The translations under genes and the position numbers were made by a program. From Clostridia bacterium (GTDB taxonomy: Bacteria; Bacillota; Clostridia; TANB77; CAG-508), in the NCBI GenBank assembly GCA_022799315.1, contig JAAWOE010000002.1, positions 1 through 64,000 of the forward strand: a stretch of DNA of 64,000 bases. Direction: 5' to 3'. Of this stretch, positions 8,912 to 18,422 are shown piece after piece (the stretch's first letter is position 1; each line of letters begins with the position of its first letter). The notes under the pieces were generated by a model. That model saw only the letters and a list, made by a program, of their open reading frames with translations. It was not told the DNA's origin and ran no database searches.

Positions 8912-10053
8912 TTTCATCCTCCTTTAATAGTTTTTCATATACTTCATATACTTCATTTGCACATCTTTTAATAGAATATTTCTCCATCGCTTCTTTATAT
9001 GCCTCTTCAATTATATCTACACATTTTTCCCAATTTTCAATTGCATATTGAATTTTACTAGCAAGTTCAATATAATTTCCCTGATCATATAAAAATCCAT
9101 TCACATTATCTTGTATCAATTCTTTTGTTCCTCCTGTATTTGCTCCGTATTACTAAATTCTTAGACATCATTGATTCAATTGTAACTCTTCCAAACGCTT
9201 CTTTTTTTGAACACATTAGATAAATATTAATCTGCTTTCTTATATTGTCCAAATCATTTCTAAATCCTAAAAATTTAACATTATCTTCTAAATGTCTTTC
9301 TGTTACATATTGTTCTAATTCTTTTTGCATAACTCCATCTCCTGCAATTGATAATTCTATGTTAATAACTCCTTTATTAACCAAATATTCAATCGCTTTA
9401 ATGGCTTCTTGTTGTCCTTTTGTTTGACAGATGTTTCCAGCTATCAGTAGTTTGTATTTTTTACTTGTTTCCGGCATTTTTATATCTATAAATTTTTCTG
9501 TTGGTATTCCATTATAAATTACTTTTGAATTTTTATTATCTAAAATAGGCTTATATTTATCTTCTACTGATTTTGATACATACATTCTGTAATTAGCTTT
9601 TTTAAACATTTTATATGCTATTTTTTTATTAAAAAATTCAAGGTTATGGTCTTCTTGCATAAGTTCTCGTATGTGCCATATATGTATTATGTGGTTAATT
9701 TTACTAATATAATGTCCTATAAAAACTGCTGAATTTACAGAATGAATTATGTCAAATTTTTCCTCTTTAATCCATTTAGAAATTCTACATGCAATAAAAT
9801 AATTTATCAACATTTTTATATATAATTTTATTTTTCCTTTTTCTCCTCTTGGAATAACTCCTGTGTAATAGTTTCCAATTTTATAAGTCAAATTTCTTGT
9901 TTGTAATTCTTGTTCTAGTGATCCTTGTGAAGGTATTAATACTTTTATTTCTATATTTTTATTTTGTAATTCATCAATTAGGTTTAGCATTGATCTTGTA
10001 GAACCATATGTAACAGAATCATTTGTCACGAACAATAATTTTATTTTTTTCAT
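8904..10053 (-). CDS. Glycosyltransferase family 4, with a +1 frameshift at CGG
   Basis: As one protein of about 382 residues this is a GT-B glycosyltransferase. It begins MKKIKLLFVTNDSVTYGSTR and carries the EAFGRVTIES donor-binding motif. At 9145-9147 the frame reads ATA CGG AGC and would stop 13 codons later. Skipping the C gives GGA GCA AAT ACA GGA GGA, that is GANTGGTKELI, exactly the family's next conserved stretch, and the frame then runs to 8904. So a single extra C precedes a glycine codon. It overlaps the next gene start by 8 bases and adds one sugar of the repeat unit. Confidence 0.85.
9145..9147 (-). other. CGG codon at a +1 frameshift (glycosyltransferase)
   Basis: Zero frame ATA CGG AGC; the conserved continuation needs ATA, one skipped C, then GGA GCA. 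The zero-frame product would be 315 residues. Confidence 0.85.
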
Positions 10054-11189
10054 TAATCTACTTCCTTTATTAATTCTTTAATTGCTTCTAAATATTGATA
10101 CCCATATTTTTCATCTGGTTCCAAATAAGCTCCTTCAGCCCATTCGTTCCATGCATTTATGAAAATCATATCTTTATTGTACTCTTTTTGTGTTTTCTTT
10201 ACTAATTTTTTCATATATGTTTTAAATTTGCTTGGATTTGCACCTAGATAACACGTCGCATTTTTGCCTCTTCTTGCTGTATTATCCCAATCCACGAACG
10301 CTCCTGGTATCATTTTGTCATTAACTGGTTTATTGTTTAAAAGCCTTTTCCATGTTTTTTTATAACTATATAAATTTGGCTTGTCCAAATGTAGCATTTT
10401 ATATACTTTGTTTTTTATCTTTCTAAATAAAATATCAAAATTTTTTATCAAAAAGCAAATCTTTTCTTTTTTGTTTTTCATTGTATATTCTATATCTCCG
10501 TTTGAAAAAAATGGTTCAAATTGTATTCCATATGTAAATCGAGAATCATCTTTATTCTTCAAGTAATAAAATGTTGGATATTGATAGGCAAAAACTATTT
10601 TTTTGAAATTATTTTGTTGCGCAAGTTCATTCCAATAATCAATCATTTCATTTAAATTAGGTATTAATTCTGGTTTATATATTATAAATAGTGGATTCCC
10701 ATCTATCTTAATATATCTTTCATCTTTAAAGAACTCATATAGATATAGAAAATGCTTTTTCCATTCTTCTTTCTCCCCATATTCTTGAGGCATAATAATT
10801 TCATTTTCGCTGCCATCCCATCTTCTAGACCATGGCTCATTTGCCCAACTTAGGCAAAATGGCATATCTATTTCTTTATTTTTTAGCATTTGCTCTACTG
10901 GCTTTTCCATTAATTTTTTTCCATTTTTAAACCAGTAATGATAATAGCAAAATCCATAAATTCCATTTTCTTTTGCTAATTTTACTTGTCTCTTTTTTAC
11001 TTCATCGTCCAATAAATTATAATAATTTTCATTTAAAGGTGTCCTTGGTTGATTATGTCCTTTAAATAGCGGTTTAGCTTTCTTAGTATTTGTCCATTCA
11101 GTAAAGCCTTTTCCCCACCATTTATCATTTTCTGGAAATGTATGGAATTGTGGTAAATAAAACGCTATTATTTTAATATTTTTGTTCAT
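10053..11189 (-). CDS. WbsX-like glycan-processing protein (PF14307-type)
   Basis: 378 residues. The start IIAFYLPQFHTFPENDKWWG, then FTEWTN, PLFKGHNQPRTP, YGFCYYHYWF and LSWANEPW are the hallmark text of the WbsX family found in O-antigen, rhamnan and capsule clusters. The family has a TIM-barrel glycoside-hydrolase-99-like fold and an uncertain reaction. NAWNEWAEGAYLEPD near 345-360 is also typical. Its start codon shares one base with the stop of the upstream-transcribed neighbour's successor (TAATG at 10051-10055). It overlaps the GT2 gene by 17 bases, which argues for translational coupling. Confidence 0.88.
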   Translation of the reverse strand: MNKNIKIIAFYLPQFHTFPENDKWWGKGFTEWTNTKKAKPLFKGHNQPRTPLNENYYNLLDDEVKKRQVKLAKENGIYGFCYYHYWFKNGKKLMEKPVEQMLKNKEIDMPFCLSWANEPWSRRWDGSENEIIMPQEYGEKEEWKKHFLYLYEFFKDERYIKIDGNPLFIIYKPELIPNLNEMIDYWNELAQQNNFKKIVFAYQYPTFYYLKNKDDSRFTYGIQFEPFFSNGDIEYTMKNKKEKICFLIKNFDILFRKIKNKVYKMLHLDKPNLYSYKKTWKRLLNNKPVNDKMIPGAFVDWDNTARRGKNATCYLGANPSKFKTYMKKLVKKTQKEYNKDMIFINAWNEWAEGAYLEPDEKYGYQYLEAIKELIKEVD

Positions 11190-12057
11190 AATTATCCCTT
11201 CTTAACTGTTCTAAATCTTTTTTCAAAATTTCATTTGCCTTAATCAAATTTTTATATACAAATCTTTTCTTTAGACGATTTTTTTTACTAACCTGATTTG
11301 TTGACGCAGCTTCGTCATGATAAATAAGTAATTGTGGATTATATACCGATTTTAAATTGTTTTTCATTAAACGAATATATAAAAATTCTTCCTCACAATA
11401 CAAAAATGTTTTTTCTTCTAGCCCATCAAATTTATTAATGTATGTTGGTGAAAATATTAAACAACAACCATGTAATATTACTTTTTCTCTTCTTTTTTCT
11501 AAATAAGATTTATCTTCATTTGTTTTGTTTTCTTTTTTTTGTTCTATTATCTTATCAGTTACATAATCCATACCTAAGAAATTTAATAAACACTTTATTT
11601 TTAAATTTCTTAAATATTTTTTTTGTCTATTTAAGGTAATTAGATTTCCATCTGGTAAAACTGGATTTGCTTCTTTTGTAATAATTTTTGGACCCATTAC
11701 TGAAAAATTGCTTCTTTGATATTCTTCTAAAATTACTTGAAAAAAATTATCTTGTATTAAGTATGTATCATTATTTATCATAGCAATAAAATTGCATTTC
11801 AAATTATTTTTTGCATAAATGTATCCCAAATTATTTCCTTTTGAAAAACCTAAATTTTCTTTATTTATTAAAGTATGCACTTTTAAATTTTCTTTATATA
11901 TTTCATTTATCTTTTCTCCAGTGTCATCACATGATCCATTGTCAACTACAACAATTTCATAATTTTCTGTATCAATTCTCTGTATAATCGAATCGATGCA
12001 AGTAATTGTTTTATCTATAACTTTATAATGCAATATAACAAAACCTATTTTTTGCAT
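11173..12057 (-). CDS. Glycosyltransferase family 2
   Basis: 294 residues. GT-A fold: the N-terminal strand IGFVILHYK, then VVVDNGSCDDTGE near 35-48 and MINNDTYL near 93-100, which holds the metal/nucleotide-sugar acidic motif. HGCCLIFSPTYINKFDGLEE matches the rhamnosyltransferase-like acceptor region. Text of this kind is common in rhamnan and O-antigen clusters. It overlaps WbsX by 17 bases and starts two bases after the next gene's stop. Transferred sugar cannot be read from sequence; rhamnose is plausible given rfbABCD in the operon. Confidence 0.9.
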   Translation of the reverse strand: MQKIGFVILHYKVIDKTITCIDSIIQRIDTENYEIVVVDNGSCDDTGEKINEIYKENLKVHTLINKENLGFSKGNNLGYIYAKNNLKCNFIAMINNDTYLIQDNFFQVILEEYQRSNFSVMGPKIITKEANPVLPDGNLITLNRQKKYLRNLKIKCLLNFLGMDYVTDKIIEQKKENKTNEDKSYLEKRREKVILHGCCLIFSPTYINKFDGLEEKTFLYCEEEFLYIRLMKNNLKSVYNPQLLIYHDEAASTNQVSKKNRLKKRFVYKNLIKANEILKKDLEQLRRDNYEQKY

Positions 12058-12058
12058 T

Positions 12059-13414
12059 CTACCTAATCCTTTCTTTGTACATTTTTAATATTTGATCTGT
12101 ATGTTCTTCCATGTCAAATACATTATCCATTCTTTGTATCCATTCTTTATATTTTTGTAGTTTGACTTTATCTTCTATAAATTCTTCTATCTTTTGGGCT
12201 AACTTTATCTCATTGGGTTCAACAATTGGATTTACTTTGCATGATTCTAATAGCATTTTGCTTCCTACACAATTTGTCACTATTACTGGTACATTACAAG
12301 ATAAAGCCTCTAATGTAATAAACCCAAATGTTTCTTTCCAAATACTTGGCACAACAAGAATATCTATATCATTCATTATTTTCTTTAAATCTTTTCTAGC
12401 ATAATTTCCCTTGTTTACTATTTTATTTGATAGTCCATAATCATCAGAGAAATCATCACCATATAAATTGCATTTAAATTTAATGTCCTTTTTTTCTAGA
12501 ATTTTTAAAGAATTCACTAACAATTGAACTCCCTTATAATGTTCTTTTCTTCCTATATATCCTATAGTAATATCTTTATTTTTATTTAATTTGTTCTCAT
12601 TATTTCTACAGTCCTGAATGGTGTTCAATGTCAATGGAATAACTTTTCCTTTTAGTTCTCCCAAATTTTCTTTGAAAACCTCTTTTGCTATATAACTATT
12701 AAAATGAAAATAGTCAATTAAAGAATATATGTCCATATAATATTTATGTAGTTCTAAATATAGATTAATACTACTCTTTTCCGTTTTTATTGAATCCATA
12801 CTTATGTTTCCTACTTCCAAAGTACTTTTCCTTAGTCTTTTTCTTATCCTTTTAATTATTACTAAATTTTTAATTCGTTTATATACATTTGATTGCATTA
12901 CATACGTTTTGCTTTTCGATAATCCAGCTTTATAATTACATCTGCTACATTTTTCTATGTCACATTGATTACACCCTTTATTATCTCTATCAATAAAATT
13001 AGTTCTAAAACATAACCCAAAATAATCATGCGTTGTATATATCATTTCGATATTTAATTGCTTCGCTACTTCAAAAAATTCTTTGTGAATTCCCATAATA
13101 GAATGAACATGAATAACATCTGGTTTTATCTCTATCAAGAAGTTCTTATAAATATCTTTATTGCAAGTTTTCATATAGTCATTTGGATTTCCAATTCCAA
13201 ATATTGATGGAACTGGTAACGGATTAATAAGTTGGTATGTATTTTCTCCTTTTAAAATAATTTTAGCAGCTTTATATAGTTTATATGGTCCTGGTTTCAA
13301 GATAATAACTTCATTATCTTTATGCATTTCTTGCATTGTTAAATCTTTAACATAAGAAGGCAATCCTCCTGTATCAAAAGGAGCTATGCCAAATGTAACA
13401 TGTAATATTCTCAT
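12059..13414 (-). CDS. Glycosyltransferase family 4 with an internal cysteine cluster
   Basis: 451 residues, GT-B. The N-terminus ILHVTFGIAPFDTGGLPSYV is the donor/acceptor loop, and ETFGFITLEALSCNVPVIVT near 365-385 is the GT4 donor motif. Between them, at about 145-165, sits CNQCDIEKCSRC, a four-cysteine C-x2-C-x4-C-x2-C cluster that may bind zinc or iron-sulfur; it is seen in some capsule GT4 enzymes. The stop is TAG (12059-12061), showing that UAG is used as a stop here. It is adjacent to the polymerase gene (9 bases) in the operon. Confidence 0.88.
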   Translation of the reverse strand: MRILHVTFGIAPFDTGGLPSYVKDLTMQEMHKDNEVIILKPGPYKLYKAAKIILKGENTYQLINPLPVPSIFGIGNPNDYMKTCNKDIYKNFLIEIKPDVIHVHSIMGIHKEFFEVAKQLNIEMIYTTHDYFGLCFRTNFIDRDNKGCNQCDIEKCSRCNYKAGLSKSKTYVMQSNVYKRIKNLVIIKRIRKRLRKSTLEVGNISMDSIKTEKSSINLYLELHKYYMDIYSLIDYFHFNSYIAKEVFKENLGELKGKVIPLTLNTIQDCRNNENKLNKNKDITIGYIGRKEHYKGVQLLVNSLKILEKKDIKFKCNLYGDDFSDDYGLSNKIVNKGNYARKDLKKIMNDIDILVVPSIWKETFGFITLEALSCNVPVIVTNCVGSKMLLESCKVNPIVEPNEIKLAQKIEEFIEDKVKLQKYKEWIQRMDNVFDMEEHTDQILKMYKERIR

Positions 13415-13422
13415 TTATTCTC

Positions 13423-14724
13423 CTAACTCATTTTAAGAATTTTATTGTTATATTGTATACCTACTATAATATATAACATTACTAACAGCTCAAATTCTTG
13501 AACATATGGCAAAAACAAATAACTTATTAGAAACATTAAAGTAACCACTGACACAACTCTTAAGTCATTTATTCCCGTTTTTTTTCTTATGTATTTGTTG
13601 TCCAAGATCACTTTTATATAACTTAAAAAATATATAAAAAATCCTATAATTCCCACGTCGTACAAAATCAAGAAATATGATGATTCTGTTAGATTTGCAT
13701 TAGCTTCTCCTATCAAGTTAATCATTCTAGGCCCGTTCTTTCCTAGTCCTAATCCATATACATTCTTTGAAAATAATTCTAATGATTCTTTCAAAGAATC
13801 AATATGACCTATCATAGATGAATCTTTAAAATTTATTGTATTTAATATAAGATGTGTTCCTATATTCATAATTGTATTATTTAATAGTAATGTATCTATT
13901 AATAAAACTATCGCTATGATAATAAAAAATGTAATTATTATGTTTTTCAAGTTTCCTTTAGTAAATTTTATATTGTTAATAACATAAATCAAAATTGCTA
14001 TCCCCCATGCTATCCACGTACTTCTAGAAAAAGTTAGCAATATTGCTATACTAATAATTCCTATACTGAAATAAAACATTTTTTTATTCATTTCAATTTT
14101 TTTATGCAAAAATAATATTAGTGTAAATATAATTGAAAAATACATTGCACATGTATTTGGTGCAACAAATGTACTTGTTAATCTTTGAAATTTTATTATT
14201 CCCGATATATAAAATGCTGGGTGTAATCTTTCATAACCCAAATCACTATTAAAATAATGATTATAACCTATATTAATCAAGAATTTGTCTCCAAGAGCAA
14301 TACATTGAAAAATTCCCCAAATACTTAATATTATAGAATTAATAACTATAATATTAAAAAGATTTTTTATATTACTTTTATTCAAGTTCATATTAGCTAC
14401 AATTGGAATCAATAACATAGGTAAGAAATATACTCTTGCAATATAAAGTGCAGAATATTTATTATCACTTATTATTACATAGAACATTAATATTAATAAA
14501 AATATGCTATTTATAATATCTATTGTTTTAATCTTATACTTTTTTCTTCCAGAAATATTTTTTAATGCATCTAAAAAAAACATTAATATAATTATGGTTT
14601 CTTTCCAATACTTTAGTATTGGTACATCTTTAGCCAATATACAAATTAGCATATAATGATATGGTAACATAATAACAAATAGTTTAAGTAAAAATAATTG
14701 TACTTTTTCTATATCAAATTTCAT
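13423..14724 (-). CDS. Wzy-type polysaccharide polymerase / O-antigen ligase-like protein
   Basis: 433 residues, mostly hydrophobic, about 11 membrane segments. A long extracytoplasmic loop lies after the LTFSRSTWIAWGIAILIYVI segment, which contains the arginine-bearing motif of the Wzy_C/O-antigen ligase family. Such proteins join undecaprenyl-linked repeat units. The start overlaps the next gene by four bases (ATGA-type). Stop is TAG. The role follows from topology, the small motif and the Wzx-like flippase in the same operon. Sequence in this family is poorly conserved. Confidence 0.82.
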   Translation of the reverse strand: MKFDIEKVQLFLLKLFVIMLPYHYMLICILAKDVPILKYWKETIIILMFFLDALKNISGRKKYKIKTIDIINSIFLLILMFYVIISDNKYSALYIARVYFLPMLLIPIVANMNLNKSNIKNLFNIIVINSIILSIWGIFQCIALGDKFLINIGYNHYFNSDLGYERLHPAFYISGIIKFQRLTSTFVAPNTCAMYFSIIFTLILFLHKKIEMNKKMFYFSIGIISIAILLTFSRSTWIAWGIAILIYVINNIKFTKGNLKNIIITFFIIIAIVLLIDTLLLNNTIMNIGTHLILNTINFKDSSMIGHIDSLKESLELFSKNVYGLGLGKNGPRMINLIGEANANLTESSYFLILYDVGIIGFFIYFLSYIKVILDNKYIRKKTGINDLRVVSVVTLMFLISYLFLPYVQEFELLVMLYIIVGIQYNNKILKMS

Positions 14725-15896
14725 TTTTTCCCTTTCATCACTTTAAATATCTTTTCATAATCTTCTATAATCTTCTTCCAGCTATATTCATCTTGTATCC
14801 TTTTTTTGGCTTTATTGGAATAATTTTCTCTTTTCTCTTCTAAAATATTATCTAATTCATTTATTAAATTAGATAAGTTGCCTTCTTCTTTATTCCAATA
14901 TACTGCTCCATCTTGTCCAACTTCTTTATTAAATCCTACATCTAATAAAAGATTTAGTTTGGTGCTTGCAAGAGCTTCTAGTAAAGACGGATTTGTTCCT
15001 CCTACTTCATGTCCATGAATATATCCATATGCATTTTCACGAATTTTCTTTAATAATTCTTGGTCATAGACAGTTCCAACAAATTTAATTCTTTTATCTT
15101 GTTCAAAACGTGTTTTCTCTTTTAAAGCTTCATAAAATTTATTTTGTTCTACATTTGTAATCAAAACAAAATCTTTAGTTGTTTTTGATTTCATATATTC
15201 TGTAATCATTGTTTCATAATTGTTTTCTGGTACGAATCGTCCAACAACTAAATAATATTCTTTTGGTTTTACATTTTTTTCTTTATACCAATTCAATAGC
15301 TGTTCATCATCATCTTTTAAAGTACTTTTTGTTACATCTGAACCATAAGCTATAAAAGTTGTATTTGGATTGTATTTTTTATAATCTTCTTTAATATACT
15401 TCTCTATATTGACAGAATCGCAAATTAATAAATCCGCATGTTTTACCATTAGCTTTTCAGAAAATTTCCAGTATTTTTTTATTAACCAATTCCATTTTGC
15501 TCTTTTCCACTCATGTCCATCTGGATTAACATATAATTTTATTCCTAACTTCTTTAACTTTTTCTTATAATGTCCAATAAAAGGTCCTATTCTGCATGCT
15601 AATATATATACAATTCCATTCTCTACATTGTTTTCTTTTATATCTTTTATACATTGTTTTAGTGCCATTACATCATAATATACTGCTTTTGCTGGTCCAA
15701 TATTGGGTACATTAATATTAAAACACACAGCATCATTATGTTCAAAAATATTATTATCTTTTCCCATACATGCTACATGATATTTTATATTTTTATTAAC
15801 TTTTTTACTTGTTAAATTTTCCACAAAAGTTTCAAACCCGCCATATTTTGCGGGTATTCCTTTTGATCCAATTATATACACATGTTGCATACTCAT
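14721..15896 (-). CDS. Rhamnosyltransferase-like GT4 with DUF1972 N-terminus (Cps2T-like)
   Basis: 391 residues. HVYIIGSKGIPAKYGGFETF is the signature of the DUF1972 domain, found at the N-terminus of capsule and rhamnan enzymes such as pneumococcal Cps2T, a beta-1,4-rhamnosyltransferase. The C-terminal half shows YLVVGRFVPENNYE and EVGGTNPSLLEALAS, the GT4 donor-binding part. It follows the priming transferase by two bases and is thus a good candidate to add the second sugar, probably rhamnose. The ATG at 15896 is served by AAGGGG inside the upstream gene. Confidence 0.88.
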   Translation of the reverse strand: MSMQHVYIIGSKGIPAKYGGFETFVENLTSKKVNKNIKYHVACMGKDNNIFEHNDAVCFNINVPNIGPAKAVYYDVMALKQCIKDIKENNVENGIVYILACRIGPFIGHYKKKLKKLGIKLYVNPDGHEWKRAKWNWLIKKYWKFSEKLMVKHADLLICDSVNIEKYIKEDYKKYNPNTTFIAYGSDVTKSTLKDDDEQLLNWYKEKNVKPKEYYLVVGRFVPENNYETMITEYMKSKTTKDFVLITNVEQNKFYEALKEKTRFEQDKRIKFVGTVYDQELLKKIRENAYGYIHGHEVGGTNPSLLEALASTKLNLLLDVGFNKEVGQDGAVYWNKEEGNLSNLINELDNILEEKRENYSNKAKKRIQDEYSWKKIIEDYEKIFKVMKGKK

Positions 15897-15898
15897 TT

Positions 15899-16609
15899 TT
15901 ATATTGCCCCTTCTTTCCTTACAACTTTAAGTATTGTTTTAAATAGTATTCTTACATCTCTTCTATTTCCTCTTCTAACACAGTATTCCTTGTCCATTTC
16001 TAATCTATCGCTAAATTCCACATCATTTCTTCCTGCCACTTGCCATGGTCCAGTTACTCCTGGTTTCATTTGTACTATGTAATTGTAGTATTCTGCCATG
16101 TCTTCTTTTTCCATTGGCAAATATGGACGAGGTCCTACGAGGCTCATTTGTCCTTTTATTACATTTATAAATTGTGGAAATTCGTCTAAACTTGTTGCTC
16201 TTAAAAATTTTCCTACTTTCGTAATTCTTGGATCATTTTTTATTTTTTTATGTTCAATGTACTCTTTTCCTATTTCTGTTTCTTCTTCTATATGTTTTTT
16301 TAGTATTTCTTCTGCACCAACTACCATTGTTCTAAACTTATACATTTTAAATACTTTTCCATTTTTGCCAATACGTTCTTGCGTAAATAAAATTGGTCCA
16401 TTATCTTTGTTTAGTGCATTTGAAATAACTACAAAAAGAGTTATTGGAATAAGTAGCAAACATCCTGTAACTCCTGCTACTAAATCAATACCTCTCTTAA
16501 TAAAGCCACTGATGGCATGTCTTATTTTTATTTTTGTTAATTTATTATTTATTTTCTCTTGTATTATTTCATTATCCCTTGTTGATAAATTAGATTGTTC
16601 TACAACCAA
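15899..16609 (-). CDS. Undecaprenyl-phosphate sugar-1-phosphate transferase (priming enzyme)
   Basis: 236 residues, bacterial sugar-transferase (PglC/WbaP catalytic) family. One membrane segment lies near 46-66 (GCLLLIPITLFVVISNAL). Then come FTQERIGKNGKVF, YKFRTM, LRATSLDEFPQ with the catalytic Asp-Glu pair, VGPRP and MKPGVTGPWQVAGRN. It starts the lipid-linked repeat unit by moving hexose-1-phosphate to undecaprenyl phosphate. The start is TTG (16607-16609), fixed by a perfect AAGGAGGT eight bases upstream. It lacks the extra N-terminal membrane domain of WbaP. Confidence 0.93.
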   Translation of the reverse strand: MVVEQSNLSTRDNEIIQEKINNKLTKIKIRHAISGFIKRGIDLVAGVTGCLLLIPITLFVVISNALNKDNGPILFTQERIGKNGKVFKMYKFRTMVVGAEEILKKHIEEETEIGKEYIEHKKIKNDPRITKVGKFLRATSLDEFPQFINVIKGQMSLVGPRPYLPMEKEDMAEYYNYIVQMKPGVTGPWQVAGRNDVEFSDRLEMDKEYCVRRGNRRDVRILFKTILKVVRKEGAI

Positions 16610-16610
16610 T

Positions 16611-17105
16611 TTATTCTACCTCCTTAGCTTTTTTAAATTTTGCTAGCATTATTTTAATAATTTCTTTTACTAGCAAAAACAAAGCAATTCCTGTTAAAAC
16701 TCCTATAGAATCTATCATTATATCTTTTATGTTGCCGCTTCTTCCTGGCACCATAAGTTGATGTATTTCATCACTTGCTGCATATGCTATTCCTATAATT
16801 GCACTAAATGCTATTACACGTTTTTCTTTACTGCAAAATTGGTAAACACAATTTGCAATTAGTATTCCTCCTATTGCGTAAAACGTATAATGAGCAAGTT
16901 TTCTAATAATTGGTTCTACTACTTCTATTATTTCTTCTTTTTGTGTATCTGAATATTGTTTGTTTATATCTATTATATTTACTATTATTTCTGATACCTT
17001 TTTACTTGTACTGCTAGAACCTATTCCTTGTTGGTTTGAAAACCAAAACATAACGCTCATCCATATAATAACAAGCATTATACATATTGCTTTTTTTATC
17101 TTCAT
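16611..17105 (-). CDS. VanZ-family membrane protein
   Basis: 164 residues. The start KAICIMLVIIWMSVMFWFSN, then QQG..SS, and LAHYTFYAIGG, AASDEIHQLMVPGRSGNIKD, DSIGVLTGI are the VanZ-like hallmarks: four membrane segments and conserved His/Asp/Arg residues. VanZ proteins affect cell-surface chemistry and teicoplanin resistance; the reaction is unknown. It is the first gene of the polysaccharide operon, directly after the promoter at 17.13-17.16 kb, and its stop is one base from the priming transferase. Confidence 0.88.
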   Translation of the reverse strand: MKIKKAICIMLVIIWMSVMFWFSNQQGIGSSSTSKKVSEIIVNIIDINKQYSDTQKEEIIEVVEPIIRKLAHYTFYAIGGILIANCVYQFCSKEKRVIAFSAIIGIAYAASDEIHQLMVPGRSGNIKDIMIDSIGVLTGIALFLLVKEIIKIMLAKFKKAKEVE

Positions 17106-17128
17106 TTAACTTTACCCCAATCTTGCAC

Positions 17129-17157
17129 ATTATATCAAATTTTGTGTGCTGTTTCAA
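17129..17157 (-). promoter_or_regulatory. Sigma-A type promoter of the polysaccharide operon
   Basis: On the minus strand TTGAAA (17152-17157) and TATAAT (17129-17134) are 17 bases apart, 24 bases ahead of the VanZ start. No other clear terminator or promoter was seen between here and the LCP gene at 0.5 kb, so it may drive all 16 genes. Confidence 0.75.
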
Positions 17158-17265
17158 GGTTTTTTATTCTTCTTTACCATAATACTACAAAACTCGTCTT
17201 GGTGCAAGGTTTTTAGCCTAAATGTCATAGTATTGTAATAATTAGATACTATTTAATAACATAAA

Positions 17266-17305
17266 ATAACAAGCATAAAATCCATTCGAATTTTATGCTT
17301 GTTAT
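17266..17305 (-). terminator. Intrinsic terminator after the second LCP gene
   Basis: ATAACAAGCATAAAAT (17266-17281) pairs perfectly with ATTTTATGCTTGTTAT (17290-17305), a 16-bp stem with an 8-base loop, four bases after the stop of the LCP gene. Confidence 0.85.
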
Positions 17306-17308
17306 TTC

Positions 17309-18367
17309 TTACTTACTATACCCTGTTTTGTTTACAATCTTTTTACTTATTTCTTTTACTTTTTCGCTTGGTTCATAATCTGTTTGTCCATATACTTTTT
17401 CATGTAGTTCTTTTACATTAGATTCTAGTGTAATTGGTGGTCCATACCATACACCATTTATTGTTGCTCCTTTTGTATTATATGGCCATCCTGTACTATC
17501 TGTTATTTTGTAGCTTGCAAGCTGTGGTATTAATCCAATTATTTCTCCAGCGCTCATATTTGTATATACTTTAGGAAGTAGTGTATCAGCAAGTGAGTTT
17601 AGCTTTGTTACACTCATTTTCTTAGCTTTATTTACTACTGCCATCATAACATCTCTCATTCTTTCTGTACGTTTGTAATCTCCACCTGCTGTATAACGTA
17701 TTCTACCGTATGCAAGAGCTTGCACTCCGTTTAATGTTTGACTTCCTGTTTTTGTTATATGGCTTGCATTATTATTAGTTACTCTATTTATTTCATCAAT
17801 ATAACCATTAATGTATTTTAATTCCGAACTTGTTATATCTATATTTACTCCGCCAACTGCATTTACAATATCTACTACAGATTCAAAATTTACTGTTACA
17901 AATTCTTTTATGTTTAAGTCCAAGTTTGTATTCAATGTACTCATTGATAACGCCGCTCCACCATATGCATAAGCATGTGTTACTTTATCTAAGCTTCTTC
18001 CTGTTATTTCTAAATATGTATCACGGTATACAGAAGTTAATTTTACTTCTTTTGTTTTTTCATCTATTGTAGCAAGAATAATACAATCACTTCTTGTACC
18101 TTTTACTAATTCATTATCTCTACTATCTACCCCAAATATTGCAATTGTTCTGTATCCATTTAATTTTTCATCTATTCCATTATTTACTTCGATATCTTTT
18201 TCATCTATATCCACATAGTTTACTTTTCCAAATTTATCTCCAACATACCAAACTCCAATTCCTGATGCTACTCCCAATAAAATGACTAATACCAATAAAA
18301 TAATTAGTACTACTTTTTTTGCTTTTCCTGATTTTTTTCTTTCTTTTCCTTCACTATGTTTACCCAT
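17309..18367 (-). CDS. LytR-CpsA-Psr (LCP) family cell-wall polymer ligase
   Basis: 352 residues. A strongly basic N-terminus (KERKKSGKAKK), one membrane segment (about 19-43), then an LCP domain with IAIFGVD,SR near 75-83, VYRDTYLEI near 117-125 and YGRIRYTAGGDYKRTERMRD near 218-237 carrying the conserved arginines. It has its own terminator and a start at 18367 with CAGGAGATGAAGTGAAAA before it. It lies just outside the polysaccharide operon, so it may handle a second polymer or back up the first LCP protein. It is clearly a paralogue of the 534-1589 gene, not a copy. Confidence 0.93.
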   Translation of the reverse strand: MGKHSEGKERKKSGKAKKVVLIILLVLVILLGVASGIGVWYVGDKFGKVNYVDIDEKDIEVNNGIDEKLNGYRTIAIFGVDSRDNELVKGTRSDCIILATIDEKTKEVKLTSVYRDTYLEITGRSLDKVTHAYAYGGAALSMSTLNTNLDLNIKEFVTVNFESVVDIVNAVGGVNIDITSSELKYINGYIDEINRVTNNNASHITKTGSQTLNGVQALAYGRIRYTAGGDYKRTERMRDVMMAVVNKAKKMSVTKLNSLADTLLPKVYTNMSAGEIIGLIPQLASYKITDSTGWPYNTKGATINGVWYGPPITLESNVKELHEKVYGQTDYEPSEKVKEISKKIVNKTGYSK

Positions 18368-18422
18368 TTTTCACTTCATCTCCTGTTACTAATTTTATAT
18401 TATTGTACACCTTAGATGTTTT

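Noticed and set aside
8904..9119. Separate 71-residue protein at the end of the glycosyltransferase gene
   Set aside because: Its sequence is the exact continuation of the GT4 domain in the +1 frame, so it is part of that gene.
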